Shown one piece after another: positions 44,392-53,166 of a DNA stretch of 64,000 nt; the first letter of the stretch is position 1; every line of letters begins with the position of its first letter. This DNA comes from JAQBVV01 sp965249205 (GTDB taxonomy: Bacteria; Acidobacteriota; Vicinamibacteria; Vicinamibacterales; UBA2999). The stretch is from assembly GCA_965249205.1 (NCBI GenBank), contig CBDFLL010000004.1, positions 496,001-560,000 on the forward strand, written 5' to 3'. The notes under the pieces were generated by a model. The model did not search any database. It had not been told where the DNA came from and worked only from the letters and a program-made list of their open reading frames with translations. The position numbers were made by a program, and so were the translations under genes.

Positions 44392-44694
44392 ATGGATGAC
44401 GCCGTGAACCAGTATGCAAAGGAACTGGCTGACGCGATCGCTGCTGCCGTGGCTGAAAGCCCCCAAGTCGAGTCGTGCCGTGCGAAGGCGCGGGAAGCAG
44501 GTTTCGATATGCGCGTGACGCTCGAGGCCGTCGTGGGGTTTGTCAATCGAACCAGTGACGACTCGGTCACGAAGGTGGCGACGCCGGCTCGCCTGTTACC
44601 AGCCGGGCAAACCTTCGATTTAACTGCCAATGATCGCCGGTTTCTCCGGTCGCTACGGATCGGCGCCCACGAGGCCAAAGAGGCGGTCGAATAA
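44392..44694 (+). CDS. Small conserved-looking protein, unknown function
   Basis: 100 residues, cytoplasmic, acidic N-terminal helix (MDDAVNQYAKELADAIAAAV) and a helical C-terminus (FDLTANDRRFLRSLRIGAHE). GAGGAGGAGCAGGA just upstream gives a strong RBS. No recognised domain. A near-consensus promoter at 44227 and a modest terminator at 44758 suggest a well-expressed single gene. The C-terminal RRFLRSLRI may bind nucleic acid or a partner, but this is a guess. Confidence 0.65.
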   Translation: MDDAVNQYAKELADAIAAAVAESPQVESCRAKAREAGFDMRVTLEAVVGFVNRTSDDSVTKVATPARLLPAGQTFDLTANDRRFLRSLRIGAHEAKEAVE

Positions 44695-44757
44695 GTTCGT
44701 CTGCGTTCTGCGGGTATCGGTTGCGAGCGCTCAGATCCTGGGGCCCGGACACCGGAC

Positions 44758-44777
44758 GGGGCCGAGCGCCCCTTTAT
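44758..44777 (+). terminator. Weak intrinsic terminator after the 44392 gene
   Basis: GGGGC, 5-nt loop, GCCCC, then TTTAT. The stem is only five base pairs, but it is all G-C. It is placed 64 nt after the stop of the plus-strand gene and overlaps the convergent end of gpmA. Confidence 0.35.
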
Positions 44778-45520
44778 CTGGCGTTTCCCTGATTGGCGAC
44801 GGCCGCGGTCGCTTTTCGCACGGCGTCTGAATCACCCAGATAGAATTTGTCCAGCGGTTTGAGATCATCGTTCAGCTGATACACGAGGGGTATGCCTGTC
44901 GGGATGTTCAGGTTGACGATCTCCTGATCGGAGACGCCGTCCAGGTACTTCACCAACGCGCGGAGGCTGTTGCCGTGCGCCGCGACTAGCACGTTCTTTC
45001 CCGCGCGGATCTCCGGCGCAATCGACCCGTGCCAGTACGGAAGAAAGCGCCCGACCGTATCTTTGAGCGATTCCGCGAGCGGTAGTTCTGCGGGCGCGAG
45101 GTCGTTGTAGCGACGATCCCGCGAGGGGTGCCGTGGATCATCGGCCGAGAGTGGCGGCGGAGGAGTGTCGTAGCTGCGCCGCCAGATCTTGACCTGCGCT
45201 TCGCCATGCTGCGCCGCGGTCTCTGCTTTGTTGAGGCCCTGCAAGGCACCATAGTGCCGCTCGTTCAGGCGCCACGTCCGGTGGACGGGGACCCACATCA
45301 GGTTCATCTCATCGAGTGCGATCCACAGTGTGCGGATGGCACGCTGCAGGAGCGACGTGTAGGCAACGTCGAATTGGTACTGTCCGTCTGCCAGCTGCTG
45401 GCCGGCCTGCCTCGCCTCCGTGCGGCCGTCATCGCTCAGATCGACGTCAGTCCACCCCGTGAATCGGTTCTCGCGGTTCCAGACGCTCTGACCGTGGCGA
45501 AGAAGCACCAGGCGGAACAT
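44774..45520 (-). CDS. gpmA: 2,3-bisphosphoglycerate-dependent phosphoglycerate mutase
   Basis: 248 residues. It interconverts 3- and 2-phosphoglycerate in glycolysis. It has LLRHGQSVWN with the phospho-histidine at residue 9, FTGWTDVDLS, RTWRLNERHYGALQGLNKAETA, and VLVAAHGNSLRALVKYLDG. This is the cofactor-dependent type. It starts at ATG 45520, 2 nt after the stop of eno, so the two glycolytic genes act in sequence from one transcript. Confidence 0.96.
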   Translation of the reverse strand: MFRLVLLRHGQSVWNRENRFTGWTDVDLSDDGRTEARQAGQQLADGQYQFDVAYTSLLQRAIRTLWIALDEMNLMWVPVHRTWRLNERHYGALQGLNKAETAAQHGEAQVKIWRRSYDTPPPPLSADDPRHPSRDRRYNDLAPAELPLAESLKDTVGRFLPYWHGSIAPEIRAGKNVLVAAHGNSLRALVKYLDGVSDQEIVNLNIPTGIPLVYQLNDDLKPLDKFYLGDSDAVRKATAAVANQGNAR

Positions 45521-45522
45521 GT

Positions 45523-46833
45523 TCAGTTCGACGCGGCAGCGAGCTGCGAGATCGCGGCATGGCCGGCATAAGTGGCCGCCGCGCCCAGTTCCTCCTCGAT
45601 ACGGAGCAACTGATTGTATTTGGCGGTTCGGTCGCTACGGCTTGCCGATCCGGTCTTGATTTGCCCAGCCGACGTGCCGACCGCCAGGTCGGCAATCGTG
45701 CTGTCCTCCGTCTCGCCGGAGCGGTGGGAAATGACGGTCGCGTATCCGGCGTCGCGGGCGATGCCGATAGCGTCGAGCGTTTCCGAGACCGTGCCAATCT
45801 GATTCAGCTTTACCAGCAGCGCGTTCCCGGCGCCTTTGGCGATCCCTCTGCGCAGAATTTCAGGGTTCGTCACAAAGACATCGTCGCCGACCAGCTGGAC
45901 GCGATCCCCGAGGGCACGCGTGAGCGCGGTCCATCCGTCCCAATCGCCCTCGGCGACACCGTCTTCGATCGAGATGATCGGATACTGGCGGACCCAGTCG
46001 GTGTACAGCTCGACCATCTGCTCAGGGGAACGGTCGGCTTCGCCCGATTTCAGAAAGACATACCGGCCGTCGTCCCAGAGTTCGCTCGCAGCGACGTCGA
46101 GGGCCAGGAACACGTCCTGGCCAGGCCGTAGACCGGTCTGGCCAATCGCGTCAAGGACAACATCGAGCGCCTCGACGTTGGATCTGAGGTTCGGCGCGAA
46201 GCCTCCCTCATCACCGACCCCGGTGGAGTGCCCAGCGCGCTTCAGAATCGCGCGAAGCGCGTGAAAGATTTCGGTGCCCGCTCGCAGAGCCTCCGCGAAA
46301 GTCGGCAAGCCCAGGGGCATCACCATGAACTCCTGCAGGTCGACGCTGCTGTCGGCGTGCGCCCCGCCGTTGAGGATATTCATCATCGGCGCCGGCAGCA
46401 GACACGGCCGCTCCGCTGCGGTACTGCCACCCAGGCGGGCGAAATGGGCGTACAGCGGCTCCTGCGTTGCGGCTGCGCCAGCTCTGGCCGCCGCCATCGA
46501 CACGCCAAGCAGGGCGTTGGCTCCGAGGCGGCTTTTGGTCGGCGTACCGTCAAGCTCCAGTATCCGGCGATCGATCGCGCGCTGGTCAAGTGGGTGACCT
46601 CGCAAGGCGTCGGCGATTTCTCCGTTGACGTGGGCGACCGCGGTCCGGACACCCTTGCCAAGATAACGGTGCCGGTCGCCATCACGGAGTTCCAGCGCCT
46701 CGCGTTCGCCGGTTGACGCCCCAGACGGCACAGCCGCCCGCCCAAATACGTTGCCTGCCCAGAGGTCGACTTCGACGGTGGGATTACCGCGCGAATCGAG
46801 AATTTCGCGGCCGTGAACACGCGTGATATTCAT
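45523..46833 (-). CDS. eno: Enolase
   Basis: 436 residues. It dehydrates 2-phosphoglycerate to phosphoenolpyruvate. Family motifs are VHGREILDSRGNPTVEV, AVPSGASTGEREALELRDG, MMNILNGGAHADSSVDLQEFM, GDEGGFAPNL, SIEDGVAEGDWDGW, LVGDDVFVTNP, KLNQIGTVSETL and SHRSGETEDSTIADLAVG. The ATG at 46833 matches the conserved N-terminus (an open upstream extension to 46926 is rejected). It is the first gene of an eno-gpmA operon, divergent from the exported-protein pair at 47078. Confidence 0.97.
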   Translation of the reverse strand: MNITRVHGREILDSRGNPTVEVDLWAGNVFGRAAVPSGASTGEREALELRDGDRHRYLGKGVRTAVAHVNGEIADALRGHPLDQRAIDRRILELDGTPTKSRLGANALLGVSMAAARAGAAATQEPLYAHFARLGGSTAAERPCLLPAPMMNILNGGAHADSSVDLQEFMVMPLGLPTFAEALRAGTEIFHALRAILKRAGHSTGVGDEGGFAPNLRSNVEALDVVLDAIGQTGLRPGQDVFLALDVAASELWDDGRYVFLKSGEADRSPEQMVELYTDWVRQYPIISIEDGVAEGDWDGWTALTRALGDRVQLVGDDVFVTNPEILRRGIAKGAGNALLVKLNQIGTVSETLDAIGIARDAGYATVISHRSGETEDSTIADLAVGTSAGQIKTGSASRSDRTAKYNQLLRIEEELGAAATYAGHAAISQLAAASN

Positions 46834-46993
46834 AGATTCACAAGGGAAAACGAAGCACTGCCGCCGAAGAGCTCGACCCTCTGGTCGTGCCGACACGAGC
46901 ATGCCCAAGGAGTCTGATAATACCATCCTTGTCAGGGTGGTTCGGCGGTCGCGGCCGCGAGATTCGGTGGCAAGTTAGGGCCGTTTCCGTTGT

Positions 46994-47022
46994 TTGACTT
47001 GACCCTGATTCGCGCCTATGAT
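46994..47022 (+). promoter_or_regulatory. Sigma70-type promoter for the 47078 gene
   Basis: TTGACT (46994-46999), 17-nt spacer, TATGAT (47017-47022): close to consensus. It gives a leader of about 50 nt before ATG 47078. Confidence 0.7.
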
Positions 47023-47077
47023 CAGGCGGTTTGAGTAATATTCGATCCCCACATGGGGGGTCTAGGTTCAGAGAGGC

Positions 47078-48076
47078 ATGATGCATATTCGTCGCGTTGC
47101 TACGCTCGCCGTCCTGGTGGCTGCGGTTGTGAGTGCGCCGGCCGTTGTCGCGCAGCAGACCGAAGAACAGCGGCAGCAGCGCGACATACAGGCGCTGGTT
47201 GAGATGGTTGAGACTGTAGCTGCCGGGACGCAGCCGACCCCCGTCGATGTCAGTCTCCGGTGGGAGCGCGATCATTTCATGAAGGCCGCAGACGGGACGA
47301 CGTATATCCCGTTCACGCTTGGGATAGACCCGTCGCAGCTCGCCGCGGGCGCTGCACTGTATGTGCGTGCGGTCGGCAAGGATGCGGCCGCAGCGCCTGC
47401 GCCTGCTGATGAACCGCCGGCAGCCGTCGAGTACCCGTGGGACGACATCAATTTCGTGGACGTTGGCCAGGACGGCATGATCTCGCGCGCGATGGTGCTC
47501 GCGCCGGGCGAGTACGAGGTGTTTGTTGCCATCAAGGAACAGGGTCCGCTCGAGGTTCAGGATGGCCAGTCGCCACCCGCCGCCGGACTGTTGCGGCGCG
47601 ACATCACGGTGCCTGACTTCGGCGACCTCAGCATGAGCTCCGTACTGATTGGCAGCATCGAGCCGTTGGCAGCGCCGTTGGATGCCGATCAGCAGAAAGA
47701 GAATCCGTACACCTTCGGCCAGATGCGTGTGACGGTAGCGGCCGAGTCGAAGTTGAAGAAGGCCGCCGAGCTACAGATGCTGTTCTGGATCTATGGAACA
47801 GGCCAAACTAACAATAAGCCGGATGTCACGATCGAGTACAGTTTCCATCGGCAGACAGTCGACGGCGAGGTCTACTTCAACAAGACCCCGCCTCAGGTGC
47901 TGAATCCCTCGACCCTGCCGCCACAATTCGACGTGACGACAGACCAGTTGCCAGGTATGCTGTTTGTACCGCTCGCGAGCTTTCCCGTCGGGGAGTATCG
48001 GCTTGAGATCAAGCTGACCGACGCGATTTCCGGCGAGACGTTGACGAGCAACGCGAGTTTCATCGTCGAGGCCTGA
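47078..48076 (+). CDS. Exported protein of unknown function
   Basis: 332 residues with a signal peptide (LAVLVAAVVSAPAVVAQ). The mature protein is beta-rich with repeats of the form YIPFTLGIDPSQL, APGEYEVFVAIKE and FPVGEYRLEIKLTDAISG, consistent with several Ig-like domains. Similar proteins are seen in Acidobacteriota upstream of CarboxypepD_reg proteins, though I cannot assign a function. The gene at 48101 follows after 24 nt, with AAGGAGAAG as RBS, so they probably form an operon. Confidence 0.65.
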   Translation: MMHIRRVATLAVLVAAVVSAPAVVAQQTEEQRQQRDIQALVEMVETVAAGTQPTPVDVSLRWERDHFMKAADGTTYIPFTLGIDPSQLAAGAALYVRAVGKDAAAAPAPADEPPAAVEYPWDDINFVDVGQDGMISRAMVLAPGEYEVFVAIKEQGPLEVQDGQSPPAAGLLRRDITVPDFGDLSMSSVLIGSIEPLAAPLDADQQKENPYTFGQMRVTVAAESKLKKAAELQMLFWIYGTGQTNNKPDVTIEYSFHRQTVDGEVYFNKTPPQVLNPSTLPPQFDVTTDQLPGMLFVPLASFPVGEYRLEIKLTDAISGETLTSNASFIVEA

Positions 48077-48100
48077 TCCTCAAAGGAGAAGCCTATCTTT

Positions 48101-49990
48101 ATGAACCGTCACCTCACCCTGCTCCCGCCGGTCGCGGTGTTCTGCGTGGCGGTAGCTGTCGTTCCGGCGCTGGCTCAGGACCGGTCGGAGTCCGGGGCCG
48201 CGGTCCGGAAGGCCGCAGCGCAGTTGTCGGCGCCCGCGCGGGCCGAGCTACTGGGCACAGTCAAAGATGATCGCGGCGAACCGCTCGCCGGCGTAGTGGT
48301 GTCCGCGCTCGGCTCCACCTCCGCCTTTGCGGTGTCCGATAGCCAGGGTCGGTTTGCATTCCACGATATTTCGTACGGCCCGTATCTCGTGCGCGCGCAC
48401 CTCCAGGGCCATCTGGCTTCGCGTGCGGCACTGGTCCAAGTCAACCGCGCATCCGACACGATGGCAACGGTGGTGCTGACACGGCGGGCCGCCGGCGATC
48501 AGCCGGCTCCGGTACTCGCCGCGGGGGTGGGACCCACGGTTGGGGCTCCTGCCGTGGATGACGTCGAGGAGACCGACCACGATCACGGAGAGGTTGCTTG
48601 GCGGCTCCGTCATCTGAAGCGGAGCGTGCTTAAAGACGTTGATACCGGATTGATGCCCGAGTCGGATGATGGTGGCTCTCTCCTGGGGGACGCGTTCGGC
48701 GGTCTGGGCCGCGCCGTTGGCTCACCTGCCCGGCTTGCGGCGTCGCTGTTTTCCGGTGTGCCGGTGACCGGCCAGGTCGATTTCTTGACCAGCACGTCGT
48801 TCGATCGGCCCCAGGATTTGCTGTCGATGCAGCCGAGGGGGGTGGCCTTTGTCTCTCTCGAAGCGCCTACCGGTGAGGGTCGCTGGGCCATGCGTGCCGC
48901 AGTCATGCAGGGTGACCTTTCGTCCTGGGTTCTCGCTGGTTCGTATCGCCGTGCTCCGGCGCCACACCGCTTCGAGGCCGGACTGTCATACGGCACGCAG
49001 CGCTATCAGGGTGGCACCGTTGAGGCGCTGCCATTGGTCGCTGACCCCGGTCGCAGTGTCGGCACCATTCGCGTCTACGACAACTGGACGATCAACCCGC
49101 GGCTTTCGGTCAGTTACGGCGCGAAGTACGCGCACTATGACTATGTCGCGCAGCCTGCACTGTTCAGCCCACGCGCGAGCATGACGCTGACGCCTTTTGA
49201 AGGCGACAGCTTCAAGGTTCGGGCGGCAGTTTCACGCCGGGCGGCGGCTCCGGGTGCGGCGGAGTTCGTACCTCCGTCGACTGGCCCGTGGCTCCCGCCG
49301 GAGCGCACCTTCTCGCCCCTGGTGTCGGGCCAGGGTTTCTCGACTGAGCGGGTCGATCATGTTGAGCTGGTGGCTGAACGCGAGTGGGGCTCAGTAGTGA
49401 CGGGGGTCCGGGCGTTTCGGCAGACGGTTGACGATCAGATTGTCACCCTCTTCGGGGCCGAGGTGCCAGGAGCATCCGCGGGTCGCCCCGGTCACTATTT
49501 CGTCGCCTCGGCCGGCGACGTTGACGCGACAGGCTGGAGTGTCAGCGCGCGACGCGCGACAGAGACGGGGACCCAGGCCTCCATCGAATACACCAATGTC
49601 GATTCACGCTGGATCAGGCGCGCCCCAGATGCCGCCGATGCGCTAGCCCTTGTTTCGGGTGCGGTGCTTGGAGACACGGAGCGCGTGCACGATCTGACGG
49701 CGTCGGTTGCGGGTGTCTTGCCCGTGACTGAGACTCGGGTATTCGTGGTCTACAAGATCAATTCGCGGTTCGCGGACAGTCGTGCCGCGCAGGCCCGCGC
49801 TGGCGCACGCTTCGACATTCGGGTGAATCAGGCGTTGCCGTTTCTGAACTTCTCTGGAGCTCGCTGGGAAATGCTTGTGGCTCTGCGCAGTTTGTTCAGC
49901 GAGGAACCTGCGGACGCCTCGATCTACGACGAGCTGCTCGTGGTACGGTCCCCGAAGCGTATGGTCGGCGGCGTCGCTGTCAGGTTCTAA
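48101..49990 (+). CDS. CarboxypepD_reg-like outer-membrane beta-barrel protein
   Basis: 629 residues. Signal peptide (VFCVAVAVVPALAQ), then an Ig-like carboxypeptidase regulatory domain (residues ~48-125) with LLGTVKDDRGEPLAGVVVSALGS and FAFHDISYGPYLVRA. A ~100-residue linker is followed by a C-terminal half of alternating aromatic strands (TLTPFEGDSFKVRAAVSRR; final RMVGGVAVRF) typical of an outer-membrane barrel. It lacks an obvious TonB box and plug, so it is not a standard TonB receptor. It is probably co-transcribed with the exported protein upstream. Confidence 0.7.
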   Translation: MNRHLTLLPPVAVFCVAVAVVPALAQDRSESGAAVRKAAAQLSAPARAELLGTVKDDRGEPLAGVVVSALGSTSAFAVSDSQGRFAFHDISYGPYLVRAHLQGHLASRAALVQVNRASDTMATVVLTRRAAGDQPAPVLAAGVGPTVGAPAVDDVEETDHDHGEVAWRLRHLKRSVLKDVDTGLMPESDDGGSLLGDAFGGLGRAVGSPARLAASLFSGVPVTGQVDFLTSTSFDRPQDLLSMQPRGVAFVSLEAPTGEGRWAMRAAVMQGDLSSWVLAGSYRRAPAPHRFEAGLSYGTQRYQGGTVEALPLVADPGRSVGTIRVYDNWTINPRLSVSYGAKYAHYDYVAQPALFSPRASMTLTPFEGDSFKVRAAVSRRAAAPGAAEFVPPSTGPWLPPERTFSPLVSGQGFSTERVDHVELVAEREWGSVVTGVRAFRQTVDDQIVTLFGAEVPGASAGRPGHYFVASAGDVDATGWSVSARRATETGTQASIEYTNVDSRWIRRAPDAADALALVSGAVLGDTERVHDLTASVAGVLPVTETRVFVVYKINSRFADSRAAQARAGARFDIRVNQALPFLNFSGARWEMLVALRSLFSEEPADASIYDELLVVRSPKRMVGGVAVRF

Positions 49991-50181
49991 GGCAACTCGC
50001 CCAACCCCGATTAATCCAAAGAGAGGCCAGATCTAGCGAAAGCTGCGGCGGCTTATGGATCCATATTATTGAACGACTTATTCTGGTATTTGGATCTGAC
50101 CTCGTCCGTGCCGCTGTTCAGAGGCGGTAAAACGCTTTATTATCAATCCGTTACGACCGGAATGACCTGCGGCAACCTGGT

Positions 50182-53163
50182 ATGGCGTTTGCTTTTGCTG
50201 AAGGCTTGGCCGTAGGTTTATACGACCTGCGCCGGTACAGCGTGAGAACAAGAAAAACATCCTCGTCAACCAGTGCACTCTCGCGCTGGGCCCAGTGGAG
50301 CGGGCCAGGCCTACCGGTGGTGGTCGTCGCGGTGCTGCTGTGTCTCGGTGTTGCCAATATCCTGGCGCGGGCTGGCTTCCAGGAGGTGGAGGACGGCGTG
50401 CTTTGGGCAGAGGGCCCTGAGGGCGTGGTAGCCGCTGAGATTGCCGAGGACACTCCCGCAGCAGCCGTGGGTCTCGTACGGGGCGATGTGCTGCTGGCGA
50501 TCAATGATCGGCCGGTACAGGCGGTCTCCGACGTGGTTGACGCCTTGCACGCGGCCGAGGCGGACGCAACGGCTCGGTACACGGTGCTCCGGCTTGGTGC
50601 GCGCGAGGTTGTCGATCTGCAGATCGCGCCGATCCCGAACGGTGCGCGGCCCTTTTACTTCCTGCTGGCGTCCATAGGCATATTCACGCTGCTGGTCGGG
50701 GGGGCTGTTCGGCTTCGTCGCCCCCGAGACCCGGCGACGATGCACTTCTTTTGGCTGTCAGTGGCGTTCTTCGGCCTCTTCACATTCTCGTTCAGCGGTC
50801 GCCTGGATCGCCTTGACTGGATCTTCTACTGGGGCGACGCGCTGTCCATCTTGTTGCTCCCCGCCCTGTTTCTGCATTTTGCGCTCGTATTCCCCCAACG
50901 CAGGGGGCAGTGGGCGGCTAGAGGCGCCGGTCGGGTCCTGGTTCCCCTCATCTATGCTCCGGCGTTGACGCTCGGTGCCGCGCGTGTGATCGCGCTCGCT
51001 CAAGGAGGCGCGAACGCGCCGCGCTTCCTGGGTATTGTGGCGACGCTCGATCGCCTCGAATACGTTTACCTGGTCGGCTGCTTCGTGGCGGGACTGTTTG
51101 CCCTCACCCGGGCGCTCGCCGAGGTGCGCTCGATCACCGCTCGACGGCAGCTGCGTTGGATCGCATGGGGAACGGCGCTCGGAGCGACGCCCTTCATCTG
51201 TGTCTACGCGCTGCCGTGGGCCATGGGCGTAAATCCCTCGCTGCCGATGCAGCTTTCAGCTATTCCGCTGAGCCTGATCCCGCTCTCATACGCATCGGCC
51301 ATCGTGAGATATCGGCTCTTGGACGTCGAAGTGATCGTGAAGCGCACTCTGGGGTACTCGGCGGCTCTGGCAGTGGTCGCGGCGATTTACGCTGGTCTGC
51401 TGCAGGGCTTCGAGCGGGTGTTTTCCGTCGGCGATGCTGGAAACAGCTGGGTGCTTGCCGCCGTCGTCACCGTGATCGCGCTGCTGTTGGTGCCGCCGGT
51501 GAAGCAGGCGATTCAGAATGCGCTCGATCGGGCTTTTTATCGTGATCGGTACGACTATCGTCGCGCGCTTGTAGGGTTTGCCCGTGATTTGAACAGCGAC
51601 CTCGATCTGAACCGGCTCGCGGAGCGGCTCGTCTCGCGCGTCACCGAAACGCTGCTGGTGGACCGCATGGCGCTGATGCTGGCGGACGGAACGGCGTCAC
51701 ATTTCGAATCAGTTCGCGCCTCCGGCTTCGCCCATCATCCTCCTCGCCCGTTGTCAAAGGCGTCCAGCATCGGTGCGCGGTTGTGCGCAGGACACACCGT
51801 CGCTCTGGACGATCCGATCGCCGCCAGCCGGTTCGAGGCGGAGGACGTGGAGTTCTGGCGAGACGAGGGTTTGTACCATTTCATTCCCTGCGTATCCACT
51901 GAGCGCACGATTGCGCTGCTGGCCGTGGGCCGAAAGAACACCGGCGAGTCACTCAACAGTGAAGACACCGCCCTGCTGGCTGCAGTCGCCGGGCAGATCG
52001 CGACGGCCCTCGAGAACGCGCGGCTGTATCGACAGCTTCACGTCAAAGCAGCCGAACTCGATCGGGTACGCGCGTTTAACGAGAACATTCTGGAGTCGCT
52101 GGACGACGGTTTGATGGTGACGGATCTGGACGACCGCGTCGTTCGGTGGAACAGGGCCTTGGAGCAGCTCTATGGCGTCCCGCGCGTTGAGGCGGTGGGG
52201 CAGCGGCTCCGCGATCTCTTCGAGGCTCCCGTGGCCGAGGCGATCGGCGCGGCGCGCCGCGATGCGCCGGATGGAACCACGCTCTCCCGCATCCCGATCA
52301 CTGTTCGCGGCGAGGCCGCGGGGAGAACAGCGATTGTGAACGCCGCCGTGGTTCCGCTGCGAGCGTCTGACGAGCAGTCGACGACGACAGTCGGGACAAT
52401 CGTCATTCTGGAAGACGTGACGAGGCGTGTTGAGCTCGAGGAACAATTGCAGATCTCTGAAAAGATGGCCTCGATCGGTTTGCTCGCTGCCGGTGTCGCT
52501 CACGAAGTGAACACACCGTTGACGGGAATCTCTAGCTTCACCCAGATGCTGCTTGAGGGTGCGGATCCTGAGGATTCGCGAACGCGGCTCCTGGAAAAGA
52601 TCGAACGCCAGACACTCAGAGCAGCCAAAATCGTCAACAGCCTGCTGAATCTCTCCAGAGCGCCTTCCGCGGCGGGCAAAGATCTGACGTCGGTCGACCT
52701 GAACAAGGTCATCAACGAGGTGCTGGCGCTGCTTGAACACCAGCTCGGGGTTCAAAGCATTTTAGTCAGACGGGAGCTCTGGGCCGATCCGGTGCTCGTT
52801 GTCGGGGAGGAGCACAAACTGCAGCAGGTGTTTCTGAACCTGTTCTTGAACGCGAAAGATGCCATGCCGAAGGGGGGCTGGTTGTCCGTGCTGACGTCCG
52901 TCGCGGACGACAAGGTGGCGGTCGAGCTGGCCGACACCGGGTCCGGCATTCCAAGCGAGTACCTGGCCAGGATCTACGATCCGTTCTTCACGACCAAGGC
53001 CATCGGCCAGGGCACAGGCCTCGGCCTATCGATCACGTACGGCATTGTACGTGAGCATCACGGCTCGATTGACTGCGAGAGCGCCGTCGGGCGAGGCACC
53101 CGGTTTGTGCTTGGGTTTCCATCGGTATCCGCCAACGCGTCTGCACGCGCGGCGCATTCATAA
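50182..53163 (+). CDS. Sensor histidine kinase with PDZ, multi-TM, GAF and PAS domains
   Basis: 993 residues. An N-terminal membrane helix (~47-63) leads to a PDZ domain (~72-155; GVVAAEIAEDTPAAAVGLVRGDVLLAIN split). About eight or nine helices follow to residue ~440, then GAF (~450-620), PAS (~635-750), HisKA with the phospho-histidine H774 in AAGVAHEVNTPL, and HATPase with FLNLFLNAKDAMP, LADTGSGIP and GTGLGLSITYGI. It should autophosphorylate and act on the NtrC-type regulator at 54547. The TAA stop overlaps the left ISL3 target duplication. ATG 50182 is in-frame with the first hydrophobic segment. Confidence 0.92.
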   Translation: MAFAFAEGLAVGLYDLRRYSVRTRKTSSSTSALSRWAQWSGPGLPVVVVAVLLCLGVANILARAGFQEVEDGVLWAEGPEGVVAAEIAEDTPAAAVGLVRGDVLLAINDRPVQAVSDVVDALHAAEADATARYTVLRLGAREVVDLQIAPIPNGARPFYFLLASIGIFTLLVGGAVRLRRPRDPATMHFFWLSVAFFGLFTFSFSGRLDRLDWIFYWGDALSILLLPALFLHFALVFPQRRGQWAARGAGRVLVPLIYAPALTLGAARVIALAQGGANAPRFLGIVATLDRLEYVYLVGCFVAGLFALTRALAEVRSITARRQLRWIAWGTALGATPFICVYALPWAMGVNPSLPMQLSAIPLSLIPLSYASAIVRYRLLDVEVIVKRTLGYSAALAVVAAIYAGLLQGFERVFSVGDAGNSWVLAAVVTVIALLLVPPVKQAIQNALDRAFYRDRYDYRRALVGFARDLNSDLDLNRLAERLVSRVTETLLVDRMALMLADGTASHFESVRASGFAHHPPRPLSKASSIGARLCAGHTVALDDPIAASRFEAEDVEFWRDEGLYHFIPCVSTERTIALLAVGRKNTGESLNSEDTALLAAVAGQIATALENARLYRQLHVKAAELDRVRAFNENILESLDDGLMVTDLDDRVVRWNRALEQLYGVPRVEAVGQRLRDLFEAPVAEAIGAARRDAPDGTTLSRIPITVRGEAAGRTAIVNAAVVPLRASDEQSTTTVGTIVILEDVTRRVELEEQLQISEKMASIGLLAAGVAHEVNTPLTGISSFTQMLLEGADPEDSRTRLLEKIERQTLRAAKIVNSLLNLSRAPSAAGKDLTSVDLNKVINEVLALLEHQLGVQSILVRRELWADPVLVVGEEHKLQQVFLNLFLNAKDAMPKGGWLSVLTSVADDKVAVELADTGSGIPSEYLARIYDPFFTTKAIGQGTGLGLSITYGIVREHHGSIDCESAVGRGTRFVLGFPSVSANASARAAHS

Positions 53164-53166
53164 TTT

